From Salvator merianae (Eukaryota > Chordata > Lepidosauria > Squamata > Teiidae), in NCBI GenBank assembly GCA_003586115.2, contig QVOM02000073.1, positions 32,046,468 to 32,110,467 on the forward strand: a stretch of DNA of 64,000 bases, given 5' to 3'. Every line of letters begins with the position of its first letter. Position 1 is the first letter of the stretch. This document shows, piece after piece, positions 36,198 through 47,785 of the stretch. Made by a program: the position numbers and the translations under genes. The notes below the pieces were generated by a model that saw only the letters and a list, made by a program, of their open reading frames with translations, did not search any database and was not told where the DNA came from.

Positions 36198-36831
36198 CTA
36201 CAACAAGAGCATCAATGAATCCATGCAGAATTAACTCTTTCAAATATAATCTATAAATTCAAGCAAAAAGGGCATAGTACAGTTTATAAATATGTCAATG
36301 AACAGAACAAATACCCTATATTTTGTTCAGAACTTAATGATAGTCTGGGTACAAACACCCCCTTGAATCCTGAGAATACCAAAGGAAAAAAGCTGGTGAA
36401 TAATAAAAAAATTTTTCTTGCTCTTCAACTGACAGTCTGCAGCTTTGCCCTGCAGACCTCATGTTAGGTTTACGGAACTCTTACGGGTGGTGCAGATTGT
36501 GCTGCAGTCGGCAAATGGATTACACCGAAACTGAGCAAATGCAGACTTAGGAATACAGTCTACCCTATTTTGGAGGGCCTCCAACTGTCCAAGAGGCTTG
36601 TTGGTGGACTCATGATGTCAAAGGAGGACAAAGGTAACAGAAGACATTTAGCATATCTCCCTTTTTCCATTTGTCACCTTCAGGATCTACAGCATTGATT
36701 AAGTGTGGATGTGAGTGTACATGTGCATGCAAATGAAAAGATAGGCATGAATGTCATAGATTCAGGAAATCTGTGAAGATGCATCCATTTACCCTGATCT
36801 TTGGCTGAGGAACAGCTTTCTCTCCCCAGGC

Positions 36832-36952
36832 TTTCAGGAACTGTTATTGTTTTTAATGTCCAGTTTATACTTTGTTTTTTATTGTTGTAACCTTCCCAGA
36901 GACCTTTGGTTATGAGTTGGGATAGAAATGCAAATGATAAATAAATATTATG
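36832..36952 (+). mobile_element. L2-like 3' end
   Basis: The sequence CCCAGAGACCTTTGGTTATG, then GGGATAGAAATGCAAATGAT and AAATAAATA, follows the pattern of L2 3' ends in this window (CC-x-GGGATATAAA followed by an AAAT tail). Only the terminal piece is recognisable. Confidence 0.5.
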
Positions 36953-38291
36953 AAATATTTCTGACATACTTAACAGAATATCTACACACTGTTTCAGAGG
37001 AAACACTTGTAGCGAGTTCTACAGGACTATCATAGAAGACATTTTTGAACATTTTGCTAAGTGGGCTATGTGAGTGACACAGGACACCTTGAAAAAGGCA
37101 AGGTTTCTTTGAATCAGGTTCACCATCATTAAAAGCCAAATGATCAAAATGGGTAAATGAAAATCATAATTCTTCTAAGATAGACTGTTGTAAAATAATT
37201 TTATCTCAGGACTCAATAAGTGACTATTAACCTCTACTTTTAAAAAAAATATTTTTGCCTTTGAATATTATTATGAAGCAAAGTGGGAATTTGCCTCTCA
37301 AATTTTAATATGTTGATAAAATAATGAGTTAAAATCATTATCTTACTTCAGATAACAACTAATTTCTATAGTTGATTGGTGAGGCTTTAGGTAACAGCAA
37401 ACTTAGGCTATTGTGCTTTTTTATTACAGTTGTTAAGTTGGTTGTATTAAAGTTGTGTCAGCATTTCCATTGTAAGCCCTATTTTCTGAAGTTTATTACT
37501 CAGCCATAAAAAATGTGCTGTAGGCTGAAATTTGGCATTCAAGGTCTCAGGCCAGGGGGAACAGATCTCTTTGGAAACCTGGGCAGTCTCTCAAAATCTC
37601 AGACAGTATGTTTTGGACAGACTTGAATGTATTTCAGCCTATAAACCACATTTCAAACCTCCCAGCTGGATGTTACTCTACAGCTGGAAAATAATAAGCA
37701 TATCATTCAAACCAGAACAAAAGAGGAACATCGATTACTTCTCCGGTTTAGAAAATGTTTCACATTTTGGTGCCTATACTATACCTCTGAACTCTAGATG
37801 TCAACAGCTTAGTTCATTCTAATGCTAGCAGTTTTACTTCTAGACTGGTTCGTTCCATCTCGTTATGAAAGGTATAGAGATTGGAAGGAAAGAAGCATTA
37901 CGATCAAAATGTGCTTGTACGTCAGTTAAGCACAACCTTGGAAAATCTGTAAACTAATTTTATGTTCATAGCTATAGTAAAAAGGCAGGGCCTTTTTAAG
38001 ACCCAGAGACAACTTTTGCACCACACACCTTGGCATGCGATGTGGAGATGGCTTCTTGGAGATAATGCTAGGAATGGGGCCAGGCTCCACAAATCACCCT
38101 GGCAGCCACCTGCATTACTGTGGTCCCATCCTGGCCTTTGTTCAGAATGTAGGAATGAAAGTTTCCTCACTCTGAAGTTTCAGGCTGGCAGGAATCTCTC
38201 AAAGTGGGTTGTTTCTGGAGGCTGGCAAAATGGTGCCAGAAGCCTCACCCCAGTTGTAATTGGGGTGGGACACGGACTGGGAATGCATGGA

Positions 38292-38311
38292 AGACCACTT
38301 TAAAGTGGTCT
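38292..38311. repeat. 20-bp perfect palindrome
   Basis: AGACCACTTTAAAGTGGTCT reads the same on both strands. It lies in a GC-richer stretch (37970-38330) with words such as GGCAAAATGGTGCC that resemble transposon interiors elsewhere in the window. Confidence 0.9.
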
Positions 38312-38403
38312 CCTGTTGGTGTGCTCCCTGGACAGCGGCCCAGCTAGAAGGCCCATGTGACCAGAGTGGGTAGGTTATATTTTAAACATCTGGGTTATAT
38401 TTT

Positions 38404-38671
38404 AAAGAAGGAAGGACTAGAAACAATGGAATGAAACTTCAAGGGAGTAGATAACAGGCTAAATATTAGAAAAAACTTTCTGACAGTAAGGGCGATCATT
38501 CAATGGAATGGGTTGCCACAGAAGACGGTGAGCTCTCCTTCACTGGAAGTCTTCAAGGAGAGGCCGGACAGACACCTATCTGGGATGGTTTAGTGAATCC
38601 TGCATTGAGCAGAGGGTTGGACTCGATGACCCTGGAGGTCCCTTCCAACTCTATGATTCTATGATTCTATG
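38404..38671 (+). mobile_element. CR1 LINE 3' end
   Basis: A clear CR1 3' terminus: AGAAAAAACTTTCTGACAG, GGGTTGCCACAGAAG, GTCTTCAAGGAGAGGCCGGA, GGGTTGGACTCGATGACCCT and CCCTTCCAACTCTATGATTC, finishing with ATTCTATG repeats. These words are the conserved amniote CR1 end. No target-site duplication, as usual for CR1. Confidence 0.93.
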
Positions 38672-38675
38672 TTTT

Positions 38676-38763
38676 AGTGTTTTGTATTTTCATTGTATGC
38701 TGTGACCAGCCCTGGGACATTTGGATGGAAGGCAGGATATAAATGTTACAAATAAATAAATAC
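38676..38763 (+). mobile_element. L2-like 3' end next to CR1
   Basis: The words GTGACCAGCCCTGGGACATT, GGATGGAAGGCAGGATATAA and ATGTTACAAATAAATAAATA match the 3' ends of L2 copies here (compare 63330-63405). It lies immediately after the CR1 tail, so the CR1 probably landed in this L2 end. The matching left part is not clear. Confidence 0.55.
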
Positions 38764-41700
38764 ATTCTGAGGGAGAGTGCTGTTTGTGTGGAGTCAGTGT
38801 TCCCCAAGGCCAGCTAGCACGGCTCAATGGACCTTGTGGAAGCTGCCCAAAGAGGCCAGGAGGCAGAATGTGCATTTCAGACTCACCTTCTCATAGCAAC
38901 CATGAAAAACTGTGGGTAACTTTGGTATTTAGTAGTTTCTTATTGAAATATCTTTCACTTTCTTTTGTCTGTTCTAGTGGTAGAGTGATGTGATGTTGTG
39001 GCTTCTTAGCCATGATTGTTCTATTTAGGTATTTAACACATTTTGGTGTTCTGTAATTGTGTTCCTTCAGTTACTGGTGGCTGCTGTTACTGCATATACT
39101 TTCAGCCTTAACAGAAAGAAAACTGTAGGAACTCAGCAGGTCTAACACCAAGAGAAACCCATTAAACCCCAAACCCTTCATTAGAAACATCACAAATAAC
39201 TCTTATGGATCCCTTGCTGTCTAATAAAATTTAAAAAATGGGAGCTAATGGCCAACAAGATGCCAAGCAAAATCCAGAGGGGTTATTGCAGAAATACACC
39301 AATGAATGTGGAGGCACATAATATATCTACTAAGGCAAAAACCGTAATAGCTAGAATTCGGGTGGCCATATCTCATATCAATCTGTTCTATCAAGAATGG
39401 CCAATGCTCACTTTAAAGTTAGAGGTCATGGGAAGGAAGAGAAGTTGTCAGTCAACAGCTAATACATGGGCAACTGTCTGAGCAAAGAAAGTCATGGGCA
39501 CTGTGTACAGTGAAACACGTATTTCTGTTTATCTGTAGATTAGTATACACAAGCTGTAAGCAATTTGATGCTCTATTTTGGCCTTTTTTGTGAGAACAAG
39601 TATCCATCCTAAGGCACAGATGCCTAAATGGTAGGAGTATGCTACTATGCTTGCACAGTGCAGATTAATATTACAAAACATAGCCACCTGCTTTTGAATC
39701 TAATTGTTAACCATTAGGGGAAAAGACTGATTCAGAGACCATCTGTCACCAGATGGGCCCCACTGTCTCACTGTAAGTTATTAACAAGTGAACCAGAAGA
39801 TCACTCATCTTTCTAAACACAGAATAGCTTGGATTCCTTTGTATATCAAAGAGCAGGGCTATCAAAGAGAAACGAAGGAGGGGTCACTCTCTTCTGTCTT
39901 CAAATGGGAAAAGGTGTGTGAATCCTAAGCGACTTTGGTTGAAAGAGGATGGAAAAAATTGCTTAGGTCTTCTGGTGCTATTGGCTCTGTATTCTGTGCT
40001 GATTTCTAAACCTCAAACTTGGCTTCATGTCATGAGGAAAGACACAGGAAGATGAGAAGAAGGCCAGATATGGAGAGACTGGTGAGTCTATCTGTGGGTT
40101 TTCTGCCACAATTGATGGCAAACCAGTGCTGCTTCTTTTTTTTTCCTTTTCCCTTTGTTATTTGGGAAAGCAGCACTTTCTCATGGAGTAGCTCTGGACC
40201 CTTTAGGCAGTGCCACCTTACTAGGTCTTGGGGTGAACCTAACTAGATTTCCCAAGAGTTTGGGGATCTCCCTTTCAAAAGGGATACTGGCTGTGTCTGA
40301 TGGTCTCTCACCTGGAGAGTTGAAGAAATGACTTCAACACTAAGTCCTGCAAATTCTGACTCTCAAAAAGCATCTGCTCTTCCCACTGAGGGGATGAATG
40401 CTTCCTTACTTTGCGGTTTCGTGGATCATGTGAACTGAAGCCTCAGCAGAAGCCTGCCTACCGCTTGCCCTAATAAGCTGTGCTCTCTCCTGGAATCTCT
40501 GAGAGAATGTAAAGAAATGCTGGGAAGCTGAATCTTCCAGGAAGTTCCCAAGAAAGGTTTGCACTCTGCATGCTGTAAATGGTAATAAGCAAGGAAATGG
40601 TGCAGCTGAAGACTGAGAAGGCAGGTTTATCGTTCTTTTTTTGTGCATTCATTGGGATTTTAGCTGAGTGGGCTGCAGTGTAATGAAGTAATCACCCCCC
40701 CCCACCTTCAATTTTGGCATTGGTTAGTCGGGGATGAAGGTCTGATCCAAGGTGTTTCTCTGTGTGCTATGCCAAATATGGCAGTTGGTGGTGTCCTGCT
40801 ACCTTGCTCTGAATGTTAATTCCCAAGCCCTGATAGACACATAAAGCTGAGGGGAGAACAAAAAATGAAGAGCCCAGCTGCAACCCTACAGTACTGGATT
40901 GACTCAAGAAAGATCTGTGAGTCTGGGGCGAACTTCCCTGCATGGGAAGACTTTCTGAAGATTCAAGTCTGTCTGTACAAAGATGATTTCCTTCCTTTCC
41001 CTGAAACCAGGAAGTATTTGGTGGAATATTAAAAACTGCTAAATGCTTTCTGAGACCCCATACTTGTTCTCCCTGCTGAACCTGTTCTTACTTGCTCTTT
41101 GCTTATTAATAGCATATCCAGCTTCCATCTCCTTTTTATCATTCTGTCTCACAATTTCATGCTCTGTTGATGAGATCACTCACTTCCCATTACTTCTATA
41201 TTTGTTGTCCAGCCTACAACCCAGTCTTTGCTCGTCCATTCCTTCATTCACATTATAACATCACCCTACCAAGTTTGCAATTTAAAACATTTAGAGACAC
41301 TAACAGATACAGTAGTTGGTAGCACAACTATAACAGCAGTTTGAATCAAAGAACGTGTAAGCATTGGCACTGGAACTGAAAAAAAGCAAGTTGGAGATCG
41401 TTATTGGCAAGATCTTCACAGGCCTTTGCAGTTGCACTAGATGTGTGCCCAGAGGCAGTCTCTAGGTGCCAGTGTGCTCCCCAGGAGGAACATGCAGTGT
41501 ATTCCCAGTAGACTTTGATCTGGAGAACACACTGGTTATATAGGCCTGTCACCCGGCCTGCTCTTGGGTGCAAAAATTAGCCCAGGAGCACTCCAGCAGG
41601 AGAAATGTGGTTTTCCTTGCATTCCCAGGCTGGATCCTGATCCTGCCACTGCCATGCACTGCAGAAGCAGCAGTTCTGCCCCACTCTGAAGCCTGTCAAT

Positions 41701-43544
41701 AGTTTGCTAGGCTCCAGAACATGGCTTATTTCTGAGGCCATTTCTGGGGCTGTGGAGAAACACTACTGACCTGAAACTTCAGAGGTTGGGGAACTTTTGT
41801 TCCCCAGCTCCAAAGGTAGCCTGAGATGCAGCAGCTATCATGCAGACAGCTGCCAGTGTGCTCCACGGTGCCACACCATGATCACTGATCCCATCAGCCA
41901 GATGCAATGCCTGTGGTGTGTGCAGGTTCCCATTAAACCCAGGAACAGCTCCTTCCTAAAGTTTGCAAAGATATAACAAAGGAGTTCAGGCATGCTAGCA
42001 TGCAAAAGGTATTCATCATAAACTGCTGTGGGAGGAAATGGCAGCATTTAATCCTGTTGTTTTATTGATCCCTGTTGTCCTAATATAAAGTGATGTAATA
42101 ATGAACGATGTGCAAAGCTGCTATGGATCACTTTTATGATTTGTATTGGCTATTACAGTAATGATAGAATCACCACTTTCCTTGGAAGGACTGTATTAAA
42201 TCAGAGTTTTATTCTGTCAGGTAGTAATTCCATGCTCCAGATTAATAAAGTTTATTTATAACTGTGCTCTAATACGTACAACAGAGTAATTGGAACAACA
42301 GGTTTATTTCTGTGAGAGATATAGTAAATTAGGATTACTGAATGAAGAATTTTAATAAAAAAAAATATTGATAACTTTAGAGAGGGGATTTTAACTCCTC
42401 CATCCCCCCTTCCATCCAGTGATCACAAGTTATGGAAATAAAAGGCACCAAAGTGCTCTACTGTACTGTCACATTTAACTTCCTGATTTTTTTTCTTCTA
42501 ACAGAGGCAGTGCACACAGTCTAACTGGAATTCAGAATTCTGCTTTTACAGCCTACACGCTATATGCCTTAAGAACCTACTGCATTCTTATACGTGAATC
42601 TTTCAGGATTTTTCTCTTTGCCTCCAAACATATTTCATTCTAGCCTAACTTTATGGCTGCTACACTCCTATCTATATCCCTGAGGCATAATCAAGATTTC
42701 TGCCCCAACAAAGCTTTAATGTGTTGTCCGAACAACCCCCCCAGCTATTTGGGCTAAAGAACAGAGGGGTATATTGCTAACAATAATTTCTTTGCCTTTT
42801 TGTTGTAAGCTAAACTGATGAGCATACATTGTATAAGTTATAAACTCGCTTTGACAATATCCTATTATAATAATATGTATATAACATAGGAAAAATCCAA
42901 CTATCTTCTTTCATTACGGATACTGGGACTTGATAGTTATGGTACCCAAGAATAATTTTATCCATTACAGATGGAACTACTCTTGCTTCTCTCATATACA
43001 AATGTTAACTGAGGAATGGTCAAAGAACTATATAGGTGAAGGAATGGACATGCTATTTATATTTCCTTCCAGCCTGTGTTGACAGGGCTCACACAGTGAT
43101 GGATTAGCTGAAAAAGAAAGCCTGAAGAAAGTTCAGGAAATCAGAAGTGTCAAGACTTGCTTATGTTCCTGCTTCGAAGAAGTCACGTCAGGCCCTGACC
43201 TAAATCATTTAATAGTACCCTTGTTTAAGAGTTATCTAGGGCTTCTTCATGTCATTCTGCTTTGCAACAAGAATTATTAGAGTAGAAAAAGAAAGCTCTG
43301 AATTGGGAAATGGCACTTAAGGAACAAGCAACTATATTTATAGTACACTTATTCTTCATGACCAGCATGTAAGTTAGCTTACAAACAAAGGATTTATTCA
43401 CACTTACCTCATTAAAATAGCAAGTCACCTGAATACAGCCTCATTGTTGCATAAATCCCATCACCAAAATGGAGGTTTGGCACTAAGAGCAATTGAAGAA
43501 TTTAAGTGCAAAGCCCAGAAATTGCAGCCAGTTGCAGGTATGCT

Positions 43545-44585
43545 TGGAGGAAATGGATTGTACAGGTCCAATCTGGCTTCAGGCAGGGTTACGGCACTGG
43601 AATGGCCTTGGCTGCTCTGATGAATGATTTTTGTCAGGAGAGGGGTGGCGGAATGCAATCCTGCTGGTTCTCAGCAATCTCTCAGCAGCTTTTGATATCA
43701 TCCACTATGACATCTTGATGGAGCAGCATTGGGAAATGAGACTCAGAGGTGTTGTTTTACAGTGGTTTCACTCCTACTGCAGGGGCAGGCTCCAGAATTA
43801 GGAATGGGGAATTTCTGTTCAACACCCTTGGAGCTTAGATGCAGGGTTCCCTAGAGTCGATTCCATACCCCATGCTCTTTAGCACCATGGTGCTCCTTGA
43901 TGTGATCATCACAAGCTTCCAAGTTTGGTGCCATCAAAATTGTGATGACATCCAGCTTTATCTCTCCACCCCGCCAGAGTGAGGGGAAGAGGCTGACTGT
44001 CAGGACTGTCATTATACTGAGGGCCAACAGCTGCCTAGAGTTTGTAGGAGTGTCAACACTGATTATAAATTATTCACTGAGGTGCTTGTTGGACTGGAAT
44101 GTGGAGGGAGGAGAACTGGTATGGAGGTTCCCAAGAAAAAGCTCAGACAAGAATGAGGGAAGGAGATGAGGAAATCTGCTGTGATCCCCCCCCCCGGGGG
44201 GGGGAGGGATGATATAGTCTTTACTTTGTATGATGACCTATTTTTGGCAATGAACATCGCTCTGATATGGTTACTGGAGTTTAAAAGAAAAGCTTTCTTC
44301 TAAATTGAACAAAGTGAACTATCCAAGTTCTGATAGAGTCTTACAATGAAGTTCCTGATCATTGCTTGGACAGTAATGGACCAACGAACAAAAGTGAATC
44401 TAGACAAAATGGGGATTTTGTGTGTCATGAGGTCTTGAATCTGGGATGTTCAAGAGGCACCTAGTGTACTTAGCATGGGACCACCTTTGAACACAGGCTG
44501 GAAATGGAAATACGTACAAGGGGCAGCTACTAGGCTGCTGATAGGAGTATCTGTGCATCATGCCATATCTGCCCTGGGCTGTGAT
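43545..44585 (+). mobile_element. L2-type LINE, plus strand, decayed
   Basis: It starts with a decayed block encoding VQSGFRQGYGTGMALAALMN and NDFCQERGGG. This is the L2 reverse-transcriptase segment usually reading QSGFRPGYGTETAL. Shifted frames then show LSAAFDIIHYDIL and VVLQWFHSYCRGRLQN. Later parts (TSCLEFVG-type, SDMVTG) are poorly preserved. A C10G9 homopolymer pair at 44186-44204 interrupts it. The 3' limit is approximate. Confidence 0.75.
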
Positions 44586-44864
44586 CACACACGAGTTTTA
44601 AGAATGCAGGCAGTTTTAGGGTCAAAAGAATCACACGTCTGAATGGTCTTCGATTTTTCTCCAAGCTATTCCACCAAAATTCAAACTATCCTGTATCCAG
44701 CTTAATCCAGTGCTGAAAATGGTCTTGCTCTTTAGCCTAGCTAAATTTTAAAGATGTGACTGAGTGAAAGCGTTATCTGGGGAGGGATCTTACTTTACTG
44801 GGTGGGCAGAGGGAAGGTTTTAATTTCACTCTCCAGCCAGTGGCATCATTCCCCACCTATTTTT

Positions 44865-45207
44865 TTAAATTATTTATTTATTTATTTATTATTTGCATTT
44901 TTATCCCGTGCTATACCCGAAGGTCTCAGGGCGAGTTGCAACATTAAAAACCAATATAAAATGAACATACTAAAACAGTAACAGTGTCTGAAAATGGAGA
45001 GGAAAAGCTTTTTCCTTATTTAGCTAAAGGCCAGGGCAAAGAGGTGTGTCTTCGCTGCTTTCCTAAACATATAAAGTGAATGTGCATGACACACCTCAGG
45101 GGGCAGACTATTCCATAGTCTGGGAGCCATTACTGAGAAGGCCCTATCATGGATGCTCACCTCTTTTGCTACTGACGGTGGTGGTACAATCAGAAGGGCG
45201 TCCCTTC
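44865..45207 (-). mobile_element. L2-type LINE 3' end, minus strand
   Basis: On minus it encodes AFSVMAPRLWNSLPPEVCHA (about 45140-45080), the well-conserved L2 C-terminal block. It then ends in the AT-rich 3' UTR and an AAAT tail (ATTTATTTATTTATT on plus at 44872-44889). Its 3' UTR corresponds to that of the copy at 5812-7400 but carries no MITE. Confidence 0.85.
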
Positions 45208-45509
45208 GGAGGCACGGTGGCACAGAAGGCTAAGGCACTGATCTTTCAATAGGAGGATCGGACTTCAAGGCCCCTGTCTGCCGTGTAGAGGGGATGAGCG
45301 CCCTCTACTGGCCTCTAGCTTCAGCCAACCTAGCTGTTCGAAAGCAAGTAATTGCAAGTAGATAAATAGGGAGCATCACATTGTGTGATGCGGAAGATAG
45401 ATAGATGTAAGCCTTTGGGCGAAAAATAACCTTGTGAGCCGCTTTGAGTCAGCTTCGGCTGAGAAAAGCAGGGTATAAAAACCAAGTTCTTCTTCTTCTT
45501 CTTCTTCTC
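45208..45509 (+). mobile_element. tRNA-type SINE copy 2 (with box B region), plus strand
   Basis: It begins GGAGGCACGGTGGCACAGAA with an A-box-like TGGCACAGAAGG. The segment AGGATCGGACTTCAAGG at 45253-45269 is an imperfect B box. It then continues as in copy 1: CCGTGTAGAGGG, GAGCGCCCTCTACTGGCC, GTTCGAAAGCAAGTAATTGC, AAGTAGATAAATAGGGAGC and CAGCTTCGGCTGAGAAAAGC, ending in a TTC repeat. The length is about 300 bp. It is antisense to SLIT3. No clear target-site duplication was found. Confidence 0.85.
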
Positions 45510-46004
45510 TTCACTCCATGCAAGGCTGAGGGAAAACCTCATTTTATGGACTCTCACGCAAGGTGAAATGCTACAGGAGTTCCATTCAGTTAGGCTCAGC
45601 CGGCATGCAAAGGCATCCTCCCCACCGCCACATCCATCCGCTTGATGCCTTCCAAGCCCAAGGTGAGGGGATCATGAGTTTTGCACTTTTTCACAATTAA
45701 GCAAATGGAGAACAGCCTCTCTTGTCAAGCCTTAAACTGATCCCTATTGCTGTGCCAGAAGCACTGCATGGAATCCGTGACAAGTGCCCGCTCCTTACCA
45801 GGCCTGGCTCTCTGTGTCTGTCTCTTGGTTTAGTGCCTTCCCCACAGATGAGATGGGGAGGGGGAGAGAAAGAAACAGAGCAATCAACTGCCTTACAAGT
45901 TGCTATTTATGCCCAGACTCTCTTCCTTTCATTTTCTCTCCTTTCCTCAAGTCTCTAATTGTCCTCCCTTACTCCCCAGGCAATAAGATCCTAGTTTGTT
46001 TGAC

Positions 46005-46425
46005 AATCACAGCCCTGGTTACCTATTTGCACCTGAGCCTAATTCAGATGTTGACACTAATATATCAGCTCCTAAATGCCTTGGATCCCAAATATCTGAA
46101 GGAGAACCTTCTCCCATACACCTCTGTATGAGTATTGAGACCTATAGGGGAGACCACTCCTTGTGGTTCTTTCACTCTTGGGTGGCACTGTCATGTAAAA
46201 AGGCCTTCTTTGTGGTGACCTGAATATTACGGAATCGTCTCCCTACTGAACAACCTGGCTGAAATTCACTCAGGCCTTTGACTTCTAAGCTTGTTCCATA
46301 TGTCATTCTGAATCTTGGAAGGGTATATAATTATTTTTAATTATATTTTTTTTACAAATATGTTTTATTTGCTATTTGACCCACCCTGGGACATCTGGTG
46401 CAGGGCAGCATCCTTTTTGCAAACT
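46005..46425 (+). mobile_element. L2-type LINE 3' end
   Basis: The plus strand shows CCTTGGATCCCAAATATCTG then AAGGAGAACCTTCTCCCATA, the L2 DPKYLKENLLPY block. This is followed by GGTTCTTTCACTCTTGGG and a 3' UTR ending CCCTGGGACATCTGGTGC. Frames are broken. Confidence 0.72.
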
Positions 46426-47691
46426 GTTAGCAACATTATGTATAAATCCTATTTAATGTGAATATAGCTAAAGTGTCTGGTTACAGTTGCTTTTAAAGCT
46501 GTGGTTTGGCTCTTCAAGTAGAATAACTTAAGTAGATCAGAAAAGGACCGTCTCCTGTTCAAACTTATCATGGCAGCCACCACAACCCTTGAAAAAACTC
46601 TCCTGATAGTCAACTCCCTCCTGCACATTGGAAGATGGGAAACAAAGGGCTATTGCCTTTACTGCACAGTTTCTAGCTAGCAGGCCAAATGTCTTTCTAG
46701 CTGCAGAGGAAAATGGAGAAGGGAGGCTGCTATGCGTCATTCACGGCAGATAGCCATCTAGGGAAATGGAGAGGGGCATGGCTAACCACTGCATGCTGTG
46801 CTAGCCTAGTAGTCCTAGCAGAGATGGACACGACTACTGCTGTAAAAAGAGCCAGGACAGGAAGGTGGCTTATGCAAAGGGGCATGATAGAACATGGGGC
46901 AATTGTGCACTTGAAGATCAGCAGTAAGTAGTAGCGCTTTGTGGAGAATGTTTGGGGAGGCAGAGAACTACTTTGGAGGGGTCGATGGAAGGCAATTCAT
47001 CTTATCGAGAGTTGGGGGGACTTTGGGCACTGGTGGGGGAGAGCATGGGACAGCATGGAAAGAACGAGAATTGAGAGGGGTTCCAACCCATGAACAGACC
47101 ACTAATTTTGGCAGGCAAGCAATAACTTACTAAGGCTCAAGGATACTGAACCTCTTTTTCAAGTCATATTTGGAGGGACTTGCATATGGAAATGTGAATG
47201 ATTTTGATTGTCATTTACAAACCATTACAGAGCATACTTCTTGGGGTCCCATTCCCACATTAACCCTTTACCATGACTGTGCTCCTAATTGGCAAAGTTA
47301 TCTGTTTGTTTTTTTTCTGTTGAGCCAAAGAGATGGGATTCTACAGTGAATATTTGCCTTGTTTTCTTTAGGATGAGGACCTCTTGAAAAATCTGTTGCC
47401 TTCCTAATGATATGATTCTTTCTCCAGTTCTCTTGTTGCTAGCTAGAGAAAAAGCAGGGTTATGGGCTCCACTGGCATTAACTACTGCGAGTAAGAAAAG
47501 AGGAGCAGAAGAGTAAAGAGGGCAGCTAAAAGCAGTGAATAATTAGAGTGAAAAGAGCTAGATCAAAGGGTATAGCTTTTCTTTCACTTCAGCCTCATAG
47601 ATGAAATTTCACAGGCTTATCATATCACTGTTATACATAAATGGTAGATTTCCGTTTATTCAGCAATTATTAGCAATATATGGTTGCTTAC

Positions 47692-47785
47692 CTATAATCT
47701 CTGTCAAGAGGAATGCATTTTGAATCATGTTTGCAAGGGTTCAGTTCAGGAACACAGTGATTGATCACTTCATCACATAGCTCTC
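47692..47785 (-). CDS. SLIT3: SLIT3 internal exon D (EGF repeat junction)
   Basis: This is the most 5' SLIT3 exon in the window. It is 94 bp on the minus strand, between a TTATATTTTAG acceptor and a TATAG|gtaagc donor. Two leading bases (GA) finish a split codon, probably Gly, then 30 codons, then AG, which joins exon C's A to give Arg. The translation starts [20 protein letters not shown] and ends KCIPLDRDY. It covers the last cysteine of one EGF repeat and the first three cysteines of the next. Recalled human SLIT3 reads ELCDEVIDHCVPELN here, so the match is close. Human has Ser where this sequence has Arg at the exon junction (DYR versus GFS); the cysteine pattern is unaffected. The preceding exon was not found in 47786-64000, so that intron is probably longer than 16.2 kb here. 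Confidence 0.94.

Larger units (their letters stand above)
36198..47691 (-). other. SLIT3: SLIT3 intron between exons D and C
   Basis: This 11.5-kb intron holds CR1, L2 and SINE copies listed separately. 36953-38403, 38764-43544, 44586-44864, 45510-46004 and 46426-47691 show no gene. 37970-38330 is GC-richer and may be an old DNA transposon. 41390-42040 is similar in composition. 42060-42360 is AT-rich, apparently unique sequence with several TAAT words. Confidence 0.88.

Noticed and set aside
39248..39481. 77-residue frame starting MANKMPSKIQRG
   Set aside because: It looks protein-like but matches no family I know and has no repeat or splice support.
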